Assembly: GCF_022539255.1 (NCBI RefSeq)
Contig: NZ_JAKZBV010000001.1
Coordinates: 2,046,001-2,110,000, forward strand
DNA length: 64,000 nt
Reading direction: 5' to 3'
Origin: Sinomonas terrae
Lineage (GTDB): Bacteria; Actinomycetota; Actinomycetes; Actinomycetales; Micrococcaceae
Below the pieces are notes generated by a model. It was not told the DNA's origin. It ran no database searches and saw only the letters and a program-made list of their open reading frames with translations. Shown here piece by piece: positions 1-7,404 of this stretch. A program made the translations under genes and the position numbers. Position 1 is the first letter of the stretch, and every line of letters begins with the position of its first letter.

Positions 1-1719
1 CTCGCGCCCGCTGAGGGGGCGTCCCTTCCACACGAGCGACTGCTGCGCGTCCAAGGGATCGGCACCGTCGGCCTCTTCTGGGCGCGCGGGGGCATCGCCG
101 CCAGCGCTGGCTCGGACCTTCCATGTGCCGTCACTGGCTGAGAGCAGGCTGACGGCGTCGAGCTGGAACTCGGCCCGAAGCTGCTCGAGGAACTCGTCCG
201 CGCTCTGGTCGCGGGCGAGAGAGCTGCTGGCCAGTTCGCTCAGCGTGCTCGCCTCAGCCCGCGCGGCCACTGCATCCCGGGACCGTCGGGACGAGACGCC
301 GACGACGAGGGAGAACGCGACTGCGACGGCAAGGAATGCCAAGAGGGCGAAGAAGTTCTGCGGATCATCGATGGTGAGGGTGCCGACGGGCGGCGTGACG
401 AAGTAGTTGAGCAGGAGCGAGTCGAAGACCGCAGCGACGACCGCAGGCCAGAGCCCACCGATGAAGGCGACGAGGACGACGGCGCAGAGGTGCGCGAGCA
501 CGTGGGTCGTGAGGTTGAGCTGGGGGAACGGCAGGAGCGCCGCCGTCATGAGGATCGGGACGACGAACGCGAGGATGTACCCCGCGATCGCTCGGTTACG
601 CCCTAGGAGGGGCGTGAGCCGGAGGCGAGGTCCGCGCCCGGCGAGCGGGTGGGTCACCATATGGACGTCGATCTCGCCCGAGTCGCGCACGACGGCGCTG
701 CCCACCCCTCCGCGGCCGAGGAACTGCTGGAGCCGGTTGTGCCGGGAGATGCCCACAACGATCTGGGTCGCATTGACGCTGCGCGCGAACTCCAGCAGCG
801 TCGACGCGATGTCGTCTCCCGCGAGTTGGTGGTAGCTGCCGCCGAGGTCCTCGACGAGCCGACGCTGCGCGGTGAGGGACTGCTCTGTGCCTTCGGCGAG
901 GCCGTCCGGGGTGCGTACGTGGACCGCGAGGAGATCGCCGCCACTCACGCGGGAGAGGATCCGCGCGGCCCGGCGGACGAGCGACTCGCCCTCAGGGCCT
1001 CCGGTGAGGGCGACGACGACGCGTTCACGAGCGGGCCAGGTCTCGTCGATCCGGTGCCGTTGGCGGTACTCGGCAAGCCCCTCCTCGACCCGGTCGGCAA
1101 GCCAGATGAGCGCGATCTCTCGAAGTGCCGAAAGGTTGCCCAGCCTGAAGTAGTTTGCGAGGGCTGCGTCGATCTTGTCCGGCGCGTAGACGAGGCCGGA
1201 ACTGAGCCGCTGGCGCAACAGTTCGGGTGGGATGTCCACAAGCTCGATCTGGTCGGCCTTGCGCACGATTGCGTCGGGAATCACCTCCTGCTGCCGGGTC
1301 CCCGTGATAGCCGCGACGACGTCGTTGAGGGACGCGAGGTGCTGGACGTTGACTGTCGTGAGCACGTCGATGCCAGCCTCGAGGAGCTCGTCGACGTCCT
1401 CCCAGCGCTTGGCGTGGCGGCTGCCGGGAGCGTTGGTGTGGGCGTACTCATCGACGAGCGCCGTGTGCGGCCTCCGGGCCAGAACCGCGTCGATGTCCAT
1501 CTCGGGGAGCTCCGTGCCGCGGTAGTCGACGGCTCGCAGCGGCACCGTCTCGAGCCCTTCGACGAGCGCGGCCGTGGCGGCCCGCCCGTGGTCCATGACG
1601 ACGCCGACCACCACGTCCGTCCCGGCCCCGGCGAGGCGGTGGGCCTCCTCGAGCATGGCGTAGGTCTTCCCGACGCCGGGTGCAGCGCCGAGGAAGATGC
1701 GCAGGCTCCCGCGGTCCAT
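1..1719 (-). CDS. kdpD: Sensor histidine kinase KdpD (partial, C-terminus beyond window)
   Basis: Membrane sensor kinase that, with KdpE, controls the kdp K+ ATPase operon. The first 573 residues are visible and the frame is open to the window edge. Seen: the KdpD N-terminal domain with a Walker-A motif GAAPGVGKT at residues 11-19, a universal-stress-protein-like domain (about 235-355), a hydrophobic four-helix DUF4118 region (about 373-478) and the start of a GAF-like region. The histidine kinase core lies outside the window. The start ATG was chosen because MDRGSLRIFLGAAPG matches the family N-terminus and an in-frame stop lies just upstream. It sits 45 nt after kdpC on the same strand, as expected for kdpFABCDE. 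kdpE is presumably to the left. Confidence 0.93.
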   Translation of the reverse strand, partial: MDRGSLRIFLGAAPGVGKTYAMLEEAHRLAGAGTDVVVGVVMDHGRAATAALVEGLETVPLRAVDYRGTELPEMDIDAVLARRPHTALVDEYAHTNAPGSRHAKRWEDVDELLEAGIDVLTTVNVQHLASLNDVVAAITGTRQQEVIPDAIVRKADQIELVDIPPELLRQRLSSGLVYAPDKIDAALANYFRLGNLSALREIALIWLADRVEEGLAEYRQRHRIDETWPARERVVVALTGGPEGESLVRRAARILSRVSGGDLLAVHVRTPDGLAEGTEQSLTAQRRLVEDLGGSYHQLAGDDIASTLLEFARSVNATQIVVGISRHNRLQQFLGRGGVGSAVVRDSGEIDVHMVTHPLAGRGPRLRLTPLLGRNRAIAGYILAFVVPILMTAALLPFPQLNLTTHVLAHLCAVVLVAFIGGLWPAVVAAVFDSLLLNYFVTPPVGTLTIDDPQNFFALLAFLAVAVAFSLVVGVSSRRSRDAVAARAEASTLSELASSSLARDQSADEFLEQLRAEFQLDAVSLLSASDGTWKVRASAGGDAPARPEEADGADPLDAQQSLVWKGRPLSGRE

Positions 1720-1764
1720 GCTCCCGATTCTTCCGCTATTCCCGGGCTTTCTCTCTCATGCGCA

Positions 1765-2346
1765 CTACTTCAGCCTCGCGGCGATGGAGAGGTTGAGCCT
1801 GGTGGTGTTGACGGCGGGCTGGCCGAGCGTGCTCAGGACGGGGTTGCCCGTTGCGCCTGCGACCAGCTGCTGGACCTCGGCAACACTCAGACCGGTGGCC
1901 CTGGCCACGCGCGGCACCTGCAGCTGGGCGTAGGACGGGGAGATGTCCGGGTCGAGCCCGGACGCGGAGGCCGTGACCGCGTCCAGCGGGACCTCGGACG
2001 CGGGGACGCCTTCGCGGGCGGCGACCGCGGCGCGGGCGCTGGCTTCGGACTTGGCCAGGGCCGGGTCGTCGGGGCCGAGGTTCGAGGCGCCCGAGGTCGT
2101 GGGATCCCACTTGACGGCGGAGGGCCTCGGGAAGAAGAACCTGTCCTCCTTGGCGGGGACCGTCTGGGCGATGAGGGTGGATGCGGCGGGCTGCCCGTTC
2201 AGCTGTGCGATCGAGCCGTTGGCCTGGGCGGAGGCGATCGCTTGACCGACCCCGAACATGACGAGCGGGTACAGCACTCCGAGAACGAGCGTCGCGACCA
2301 AGAGGAACCGGAACGAGGTGCCGAGCTGGCGGAGGTAGGCGGTCAC
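1765..2346 (-). CDS. kdpC: Potassium-transporting ATPase subunit KdpC
   Basis: Subunit C of the KdpFABC K+ pump, thought to stabilise the KdpA/KdpB complex and increase ATP affinity. It has 193 residues, normal for the family. One N-terminal membrane helix (about 12-34) is followed by a periplasm-facing domain with the family signatures FFPRPSAV and SGLDPDISP. The C-terminal VNTTRLNLSIAAR also fits. It follows kdpB by 24 nt and precedes kdpD, so it is part of one transcript. Confidence 0.95.
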   Translation of the reverse strand: MTAYLRQLGTSFRFLLVATLVLGVLYPLVMFGVGQAIASAQANGSIAQLNGQPAASTLIAQTVPAKEDRFFFPRPSAVKWDPTTSGASNLGPDDPALAKSEASARAAVAAREGVPASEVPLDAVTASASGLDPDISPSYAQLQVPRVARATGLSVAEVQQLVAGATGNPVLSTLGQPAVNTTRLNLSIAARLK

Positions 2347-2370
2347 GGTCTTTGCGTTCCTTCCGGATGG

Positions 2371-4572
2371 TCAGTGCAGTCCCGGCACGACGGCCAGGAC
2401 GAGGTCGATGATCTTGATGCCTACGAACGGGGCGATGATCCCGCCGAGCCCGTAGACGAGCAGGTTCCGGCGCAGGGCCTGCTGGGCGCTCACCGCCCGG
2501 TAGCGCACGCCCCGCAGGGCGAGCGGGACGAGCAGGACGATGATGATCGCGTTGAAGACCACAGCGGCCAGGATGGCGCTCTTCGGGCTCGTCAGGCCCA
2601 TGACGTTCAGCAGGCCCAGGCCGGGGAAGACCGCGGCGAACAGGGCGGGGATGATGGCGAAGTACTTGGCGACGTCGTTCGCAACGGAGAACGTGGTGAG
2701 CGAGCCGCGGGTGATGAGCAGCTGCTTGCCGATCGCGACGACGTCGATGAGCTTGGTGGGGTCGGAGTCGAGGTCGACCATGTTGGCGGCCTCCTTCGCC
2801 GCCTGAGTGCCCGAGTTCATCGCGACCCCTACGTCGGCGGCGGCGAGGGCAGGGGCGTCGTTGGTGCCGTCGCCCGTCATGGCGACGAGCTGGCCGGCGT
2901 TCTGCTCCTGACGGATGCGGGTGAGCTTGTCCTCGGGGGTGGCCTCGGCCAGGAAGTCGTCGACGCCGGCTTCCTTCGCGATCGCGGCGGCGGTGAGCCT
3001 GTTGTCGCCGGTGATCATGACGGTGCGGATGCCCATGCGGCGCAGGGCGGCGAAGCGGTCCGCGATGCCGGGCTTGACCACATCGGCCAGGTGCACGGTT
3101 CCCAGCACCCGCGGCCGGCTGCCCTCGCCGTCGTCGACCGCCACGACCAGCGGGGTGCCGCCGCCGCCGGCGATCGCGTCCACATCGTCGCGCACGCCCG
3201 CGGGCAGGTCTCCGCCGAGCTCGCGAACCCAGTGGGCGACGGCGGAGGCGGCGCCTTTGCGGTAGCGGCGGTGGCCGTCGTCGAGCCCGCTCATCCGGGT
3301 CATCGCTGTGAACTCGACCGCTGTCACCTGGCCGTCGGTGCGGCGGTAGAGCTCGTCCAGACTGGGGCCGGGGGCGCCGCGCTCGGCGGCGAGGTCCACG
3401 ATCGAGCGGCCCTCGGGGGTCTCGTCGGCGAGGGAGGACAGGCGCGCGGCCTCGATGAACTCGCCCTCGGGAACCCCGGGGGCGGGGAGGAACCCGACGG
3501 CGCGGCGGTTGCCGAAGGTGATGGTGCCCGTCTTGTCCAGCAGCAGCGTCGTGATGTCCCCGGCGGTCTCGACCGCCCGGCCACTGGTGGCCAGGACATT
3601 GTGCCGCACGAGGCGGTCCATCCCGGCGATGCCGATCGCGGGCACGAGGGCGCCGATCGTGGTGGGGATCAGGCACACCAGCAGGGCCACCAGCACCACC
3701 GGCGAGGGGATGGCGCCAGCGAGGTTCGCGAACGGCACGAGGGCCACCGTGACGACGAGGAACACGATCGTCAGGGCGACCAGGAGCACGTGCAGGGCGA
3801 TCTCATTCGGGGTCTTCTGCCGCTCCGCGCCCTCGACGAGGGCGATCATGCGGTCGATGAACGTCTGCCCGGGATCCGCCGTGATGCGAACCACGATCCG
3901 GTCCGAGATGACCTTCGTGCCCCCGGTGACGGCTGAACGGTCGCCTCCGGATTCGCGGACCACGGGGGCAGACTCGCCGGTGATGGCGGACTCGTCGACC
4001 AGGGCCAGGCCCTCGGTGATCTCGCCGTCCGAAGGGACGACGTCGCCGGCCTCGCAGACGACGAGGTCGCCCTTGCGGAGCTCTGGGGCGGGAACGCTTT
4101 CCTCGGCCGGGTGGGCAGAGCCCGTCCCGGCTTTGAGCCTGCGGGCTAGGAGCCCCTGCCGGCCGGCCCGCAGGCTGTCGGCTTGGGCCTTGCCGCGGCC
4201 CTCGGCGAGGGCCTCGGAGAAGTTCGCGAACAGGACGGTCAGCAACAGCCAGAGGGTGACGACGACGCTGAAGACGACATCCGGGCTGTTCTGGCCGATC
4301 TGGATGATGCAGGCGATCGCCGAGACGAGCGTGCCGACGAGCACTGTGAACATGACCGGGGAGTGGCGCATCTGCCGTGGGTCGAGCTTGGCGAACGACT
4401 CCGGGATCGCGGCGAGGATGAGCTCGCGGTTGAACGCTTTCTGGACCCTGCCCTGCTTGTAGGCGTGGCCGGACAGCTCCGTCACGCGCGGGGCAGGCGC
4501 ATGAGCGGGGCGGGCGGCCGCGGGCTCGGGCTGCCCAGGGGCCGGGCGGCGAAGGTCGTGGGACGTGCTCAT
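2371..4572 (-). CDS. kdpB: Potassium-transporting P-type ATPase subunit KdpB
   Basis: Catalytic P-type ATPase subunit that hydrolyses ATP to drive K+ uptake through KdpA. Seen in 733 residues: the actuator TGES loop (near residue 195), the phosphorylation motif DKTGT (near 346), the hinge motif TGDGTNDAPAL (near 566) and paired hydrophobic helices at both ends. The frame stays open upstream. The ATG at 4572 was chosen because it overlaps the kdpA stop by 4 bp (ATGA) and yields MSTSHDLRR, while anything further upstream lies inside kdpA. The N-terminus has a proline/alanine-rich stretch before the conserved core. Confidence 0.96.
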   Translation of the reverse strand: MSTSHDLRRPAPGQPEPAAARPAHAPAPRVTELSGHAYKQGRVQKAFNRELILAAIPESFAKLDPRQMRHSPVMFTVLVGTLVSAIACIIQIGQNSPDVVFSVVVTLWLLLTVLFANFSEALAEGRGKAQADSLRAGRQGLLARRLKAGTGSAHPAEESVPAPELRKGDLVVCEAGDVVPSDGEITEGLALVDESAITGESAPVVRESGGDRSAVTGGTKVISDRIVVRITADPGQTFIDRMIALVEGAERQKTPNEIALHVLLVALTIVFLVVTVALVPFANLAGAIPSPVVLVALLVCLIPTTIGALVPAIGIAGMDRLVRHNVLATSGRAVETAGDITTLLLDKTGTITFGNRRAVGFLPAPGVPEGEFIEAARLSSLADETPEGRSIVDLAAERGAPGPSLDELYRRTDGQVTAVEFTAMTRMSGLDDGHRRYRKGAASAVAHWVRELGGDLPAGVRDDVDAIAGGGGTPLVVAVDDGEGSRPRVLGTVHLADVVKPGIADRFAALRRMGIRTVMITGDNRLTAAAIAKEAGVDDFLAEATPEDKLTRIRQEQNAGQLVAMTGDGTNDAPALAAADVGVAMNSGTQAAKEAANMVDLDSDPTKLIDVVAIGKQLLITRGSLTTFSVANDVAKYFAIIPALFAAVFPGLGLLNVMGLTSPKSAILAAVVFNAIIIVLLVPLALRGVRYRAVSAQQALRRNLLVYGLGGIIAPFVGIKIIDLVLAVVPGLH

Positions 4573-6209
4573 CTGATGGTTCCCTCTGCGATGGGCCCCA
4601 GTGCCAGGGCCGGGAAGTAGTTCAGGGCGGTGAACAGGACGGTGACGGTGCCGAGCAGCCCGGCGAACAGGGGCCCGTAGGTCGGCAGCGTGCCGGGCGA
4701 GGGCGGGATCGGCTCTTGGCGGGCGAAGCAACCGGCCAGCGCCAGGACCAGTACCATGGGCAGCACCCGGCCGAGCCACATAGCCACGTTCATCAGCGAG
4801 GAGATGACCGGGTCGGTGGCGCTGAGGCCGGCGAAGGCCGAGCCGTTGTTGTTCGCCCCCGAGGTGAACGCGTAGAGCAGCTCGCTGAACTGGTGCGGTC
4901 CCTGGGACGGGGCGTCCGCGACGACAGATGGGATCAGGACCGCCGCGCCCGTGAGCACGAGCACGAGGACTGGGGTCACCAGCAGGTACAGCGCCGCGAG
5001 GGTCATGTGCCCGGCTTGGACCTTCTTGCCCAGGTACTCAGGGGTCCGGCCCACCATGAGCCCACCGAGGAAGACGGCCACGACGGCCAGGATCAGCATC
5101 CCGTAGAGGCCCGATCCGACCCCTCCCGGGGCGATCTCGCCGAGCATCATGTCGAACATCGCCATGCCCCCTGCCAGGGGTGGAAGGGAGTCGTGGGCGG
5201 CATTGACGGCGCCGGTGGAGGTCAGCGTCGTGGCGGTGGCGAAGATCCCGCTCGCGGCGGGGCCGAAGCGCTGCTCGAGGCCCTCGCCCAAGGTCGGCCA
5301 TGCCGCCATCGCCCAGGCCATGCACCCCTCGGCGAGGAGCCAGATCGCGCCCATGACGGTCAGGACGGTGTAGCCCTGCCTCCGGCTCCTCACCATGCGC
5401 CCGAAGGTGTACGGAAGGGAGAACGGGATGGCGAGAAGCAGGAACACCTCGAAGATGTTCGTGAAGGCGTTGGGGTTCTCGAACGGGTGGGCGGAGTTCG
5501 CGTTGAAGTATCCGCCCCCGTTCGTGCCGAGCTCCTTGATGGCCTCCTGGCTCGCGACGGGGCCGCCCGGGATGGCCTGGGAGACGCCGGTAACGGCGTT
5601 GTGCATGCCGGTTGGCCAGAAGTCCTGCACGACACCGGCCACGACGAGGACGGCGGCGGCCGCCGCTGCGAGCGGCAGAAGGACCCTGAACGTGATCCGG
5701 GTCGTGTCGACCCAGAAGTTCCCCAGCGAGTCGGTGCCCTTGCGGGCGAAGCCGCGGATGAGGGCGAAGGCCACCGCGATGCCCAAGGCGGCGGAGACGA
5801 AGTTCTGCACCGCGAGGAACGCCATCTGGATCGCGACCCCGAGGGTCGACTCGGGGACGTAGGCCTGCCAGTTGGTGTTCGTGACAAACGAGACGGCGGT
5901 GTTCATCGCCACCCAGGGGTCCACCCCTGCGGTCTGGCCGCCAGAGAGGAGCGGCTGGAGGCGCTGGGCCAGGTACAGCAGGACGACGCCAGCGGCCGAG
6001 AGCGCGACCATGCTGCGGGCGTAGCCCTTCCACGTCTGCTCGCTGTCCGGGTTCACCCCGGTGGCTCGGTAGATCCAGCGCTCGAAGCGCAGATGCCCCC
6101 CGTCTTCCGCGGTCCGGGCGAGGTATGCCCCCAGGGGGCGGTGCACCGCTGCCAGTGCGACGACAAGGACCGCGATCTGCGTGATGAATGAGAGGACGCT
6201 GAACTGCAT
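4569..6209 (-). CDS. kdpA: Potassium-transporting ATPase subunit KdpA
   Basis: Channel-like K+-binding subunit of KdpFABC in the inner membrane. Its 546 residues carry about ten hydrophobic segments. The four pore-loop signatures are visible: NTNWQAY, GTNGGGYFNANSAHP, TSTGAVNAAHDS and SGANNNGSAFAG. These supply the selectivity-filter residues. It starts 3 nt after the kdpF stop and overlaps kdpB by 4 bp, so translation is probably coupled. Length and motifs match the family. Confidence 0.97.
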   Translation of the reverse strand: MQFSVLSFITQIAVLVVALAAVHRPLGAYLARTAEDGGHLRFERWIYRATGVNPDSEQTWKGYARSMVALSAAGVVLLYLAQRLQPLLSGGQTAGVDPWVAMNTAVSFVTNTNWQAYVPESTLGVAIQMAFLAVQNFVSAALGIAVAFALIRGFARKGTDSLGNFWVDTTRITFRVLLPLAAAAAAVLVVAGVVQDFWPTGMHNAVTGVSQAIPGGPVASQEAIKELGTNGGGYFNANSAHPFENPNAFTNIFEVFLLLAIPFSLPYTFGRMVRSRRQGYTVLTVMGAIWLLAEGCMAWAMAAWPTLGEGLEQRFGPAASGIFATATTLTSTGAVNAAHDSLPPLAGGMAMFDMMLGEIAPGGVGSGLYGMLILAVVAVFLGGLMVGRTPEYLGKKVQAGHMTLAALYLLVTPVLVLVLTGAAVLIPSVVADAPSQGPHQFSELLYAFTSGANNNGSAFAGLSATDPVISSLMNVAMWLGRVLPMVLVLALAGCFARQEPIPPSPGTLPTYGPLFAGLLGTVTVLFTALNYFPALALGPIAEGTIR

Positions 6210-6212
6210 GGC

Positions 6213-6311
6213 CTACCTGCCTCCCGGACGGAACAGCTGGTCCACCAGATAGACGCACACGGCCGGGGCCAGCAGTCCGAGCAGCGCCCAGGCGACCATC
6301 CCAGAACTCAT
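6213..6311 (-). CDS. kdpF: Potassium-transporting ATPase subunit KdpF
   Basis: A 32-residue single-pass peptide (MSSGMVAWALLGLL, ending in DQLFRPGGR). KdpF is a small stabilising subunit of the Kdp complex, usually 25-32 residues. Its position directly before kdpA and its hydrophobic centre identify it. The ATG at 6311 overlaps the stop of the upstream 31-residue ORF by 4 bp. A second in-frame ATG four codons later would give a 28-residue form. Confidence 0.85.
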   Translation of the reverse strand: MSSGMVAWALLGLLAPAVCVYLVDQLFRPGGR

Positions 6312-6403
6312 GCCCGGTCCACCAGCTTCGAAAGCGCCGAGACGCACCACATCACGAGACCAGCCAGTACCAGAAAGATCGCCACGACGGCCAGATCGGC
6401 CAT
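6308..6403 (-). CDS. Small single-pass membrane protein leading the kdp operon
   Basis: A 31-residue ORF starting MADLAVVAIFLVLAGLVMW and ending KLVDRA. It has one strong hydrophobic helix and a short basic/acidic tail. A GGAAGGGG ribosome-binding site lies about 6 nt before the ATG, and the stop overlaps the kdpF start by 4 bp (ATGA). It is therefore probably translated and coupled to kdpF. It resembles KdpF in size and topology, but its function is unknown. It could be a second F-like subunit or a regulatory micropeptide. Confidence 0.7.
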   Translation of the reverse strand: MADLAVVAIFLVLAGLVMWCVSALSKLVDRA

Positions 6404-6544
6404 GACACACCCCTTCCGCCAGGACTGCACCCTGCAGGTCCTTACGGCAACAGTGAATCTCCCGGACGGCGGCACCCCGGACGTCTTGACCCGTTCCTAA
6501 CGCCGCCGATTGGTTTCTTAGCGGAGTCTTTGCGCGAGCGGCGC

Positions 6545-6567
6545 CGGAGCCGTCCTCGACGGCTCCG
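6545..6567 (-). terminator. Hairpin downstream of the SRAP gene
   Basis: A perfect 10-bp inverted repeat (CGGAGCCGTC/GACGGCTCCG) with a 3-nt loop lies 2 nt past the SRAP stop. There is no T-tract on the minus side, so termination is likely but not certain. The rest of 6404-6544 holds the kdp leader, and I recognise no operator there. Confidence 0.55.
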
Positions 6568-6569
6568 AG

Positions 6570-7316
6570 TCAGTTGAAAAGGCTCTTCTGACCCTCAGGC
6601 TCGGCCGGTGCGATGAGCTCGGGGCCGTTGTTCTGCACGCTGTTGACGAGGCTGCTGACCACCCTGGGCACGAGGTGCGGCTCAGGAATCGCGTCGATGA
6701 GGCTCCGGACGTCGCCTTCGGCGGTGATCTCTGGGTTGAGCCAATCGGCCCAGAGGTCCTTGGGGATGATGAGCGGCGTGCGGTCATGGATGTGCCCGAG
6801 CGTGTCCGACGCGGGGGCCGTGATGATGGTGCAGGTCCGCAGCCAGCGGTTTGGGTCGTCAGCGGCCGCTGCGGGATCCGGCCAGTTCTCGAACAGCGCA
6901 GCGAAGGCGAGCAGGCCTTCGCCCGGCGCGTGCAGATAGTTCGGGATCTTCGTCAGTTTCCCCGCGGTCTCTTCCTTCTGCCATTCGTAGTACCCGTCCG
7001 CCGGGACGAGCGCGCGGCGGTGCGATGCCGCCTTGCGGAACGAAGGCTTCTCCGTCACGGTCTCCCGGCGGGCGTTGATGAGCCTTGCGGCGCCCTTCGT
7101 GTCCTTCGCCCACGAAGGCACGAGTCCCCACCGCGCCGTCACGAGCTTGCGCGAGAGGTCCTTCGTCTCGCGATCGCGTCGCTCCAAGACGATCGGGACC
7201 GGGTCGGTCGGGGCAACGTTGTAGGAGGGCTCGAGGGGCTCGGCCAGGGTCTCATCGACGTCGAACTCCGCAACGAGGTCGCCCACCGCCCGGGCCATGA
7301 CGTATCTGCCGCACAT
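6570..7316 (-). CDS. SOS response-associated peptidase (SRAP; HMCES/YedK-like)
   Basis: This family protects single-stranded DNA carrying abasic sites by forming a thiazolidine crosslink through Cys2. The start at 7316 was chosen because it gives MCGRYV, placing the nucleophile cysteine at position 2 after Met removal. An upstream in-frame ATG would bury it. Seen in 248 residues: MCGRYV, YNVAPT, WGLVPSWAK, NARRETV, the glutamate in GYYEW and the histidine in HIHDRTPLI. The last two are the family's catalytic Glu and His. It is divergent from the error-prone polymerase gene, with a LexA-like box between them. This suggests joint control by DNA damage (inference). Confidence 0.92.
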   Translation of the reverse strand: MCGRYVMARAVGDLVAEFDVDETLAEPLEPSYNVAPTDPVPIVLERRDRETKDLSRKLVTARWGLVPSWAKDTKGAARLINARRETVTEKPSFRKAASHRRALVPADGYYEWQKEETAGKLTKIPNYLHAPGEGLLAFAALFENWPDPAAAADDPNRWLRTCTIITAPASDTLGHIHDRTPLIIPKDLWADWLNPEITAEGDVRSLIDAIPEPHLVPRVVSSLVNSVQNNGPELIAPAEPEGQKSLFN

Positions 7317-7334
7317 GCGGCCCATTATTCACCG

Positions 7335-7364
7335 TTCATAGGAACCGTGGGCGGGGCTTACACT
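7335..7364 (+). promoter_or_regulatory. Putative promoter of dnaE2
   Basis: TTCATA (7335-7340) and TACACT (7359-7364) are separated by 18 bp. This places transcription start near 7371, inside the LexA-like box. The assignment is by eye, and the -35 match is only moderate. Confidence 0.4.
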
Positions 7365-7372
7365 AGCCGTGT

Positions 7373-7388
7373 TCGAAGATATGTTCGA
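7373..7388. promoter_or_regulatory. LexA-binding (SOS) box between SRAP gene and dnaE2
   Basis: TCGAAG-ATAT-GTTCGA matches the actinobacterial/Gram-positive LexA consensus TCGAAC-N4-GTTCGA with one mismatch. It overlaps the predicted dnaE2 transcription start and lies 57 nt upstream of the SRAP start. One LexA dimer could therefore repress both divergent genes. Confidence 0.72.
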
Positions 7389-7404
7389 TGCAGGAGCGGT
7401 CCCC

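Noticed and set aside
649..3936. 1095-codon open frame on the plus strand across kdpD/kdpC/kdpB
   Set aside because: Antisense shadow of high-GC genes; the protein is charged low-complexity with no family motif, while the minus strand carries clear Kdp proteins.
6404..6544. c-di-AMP (ydaO) riboswitch in the kdp leader
   Set aside because: The leader is too short and shows none of the conserved riboswitch segments.
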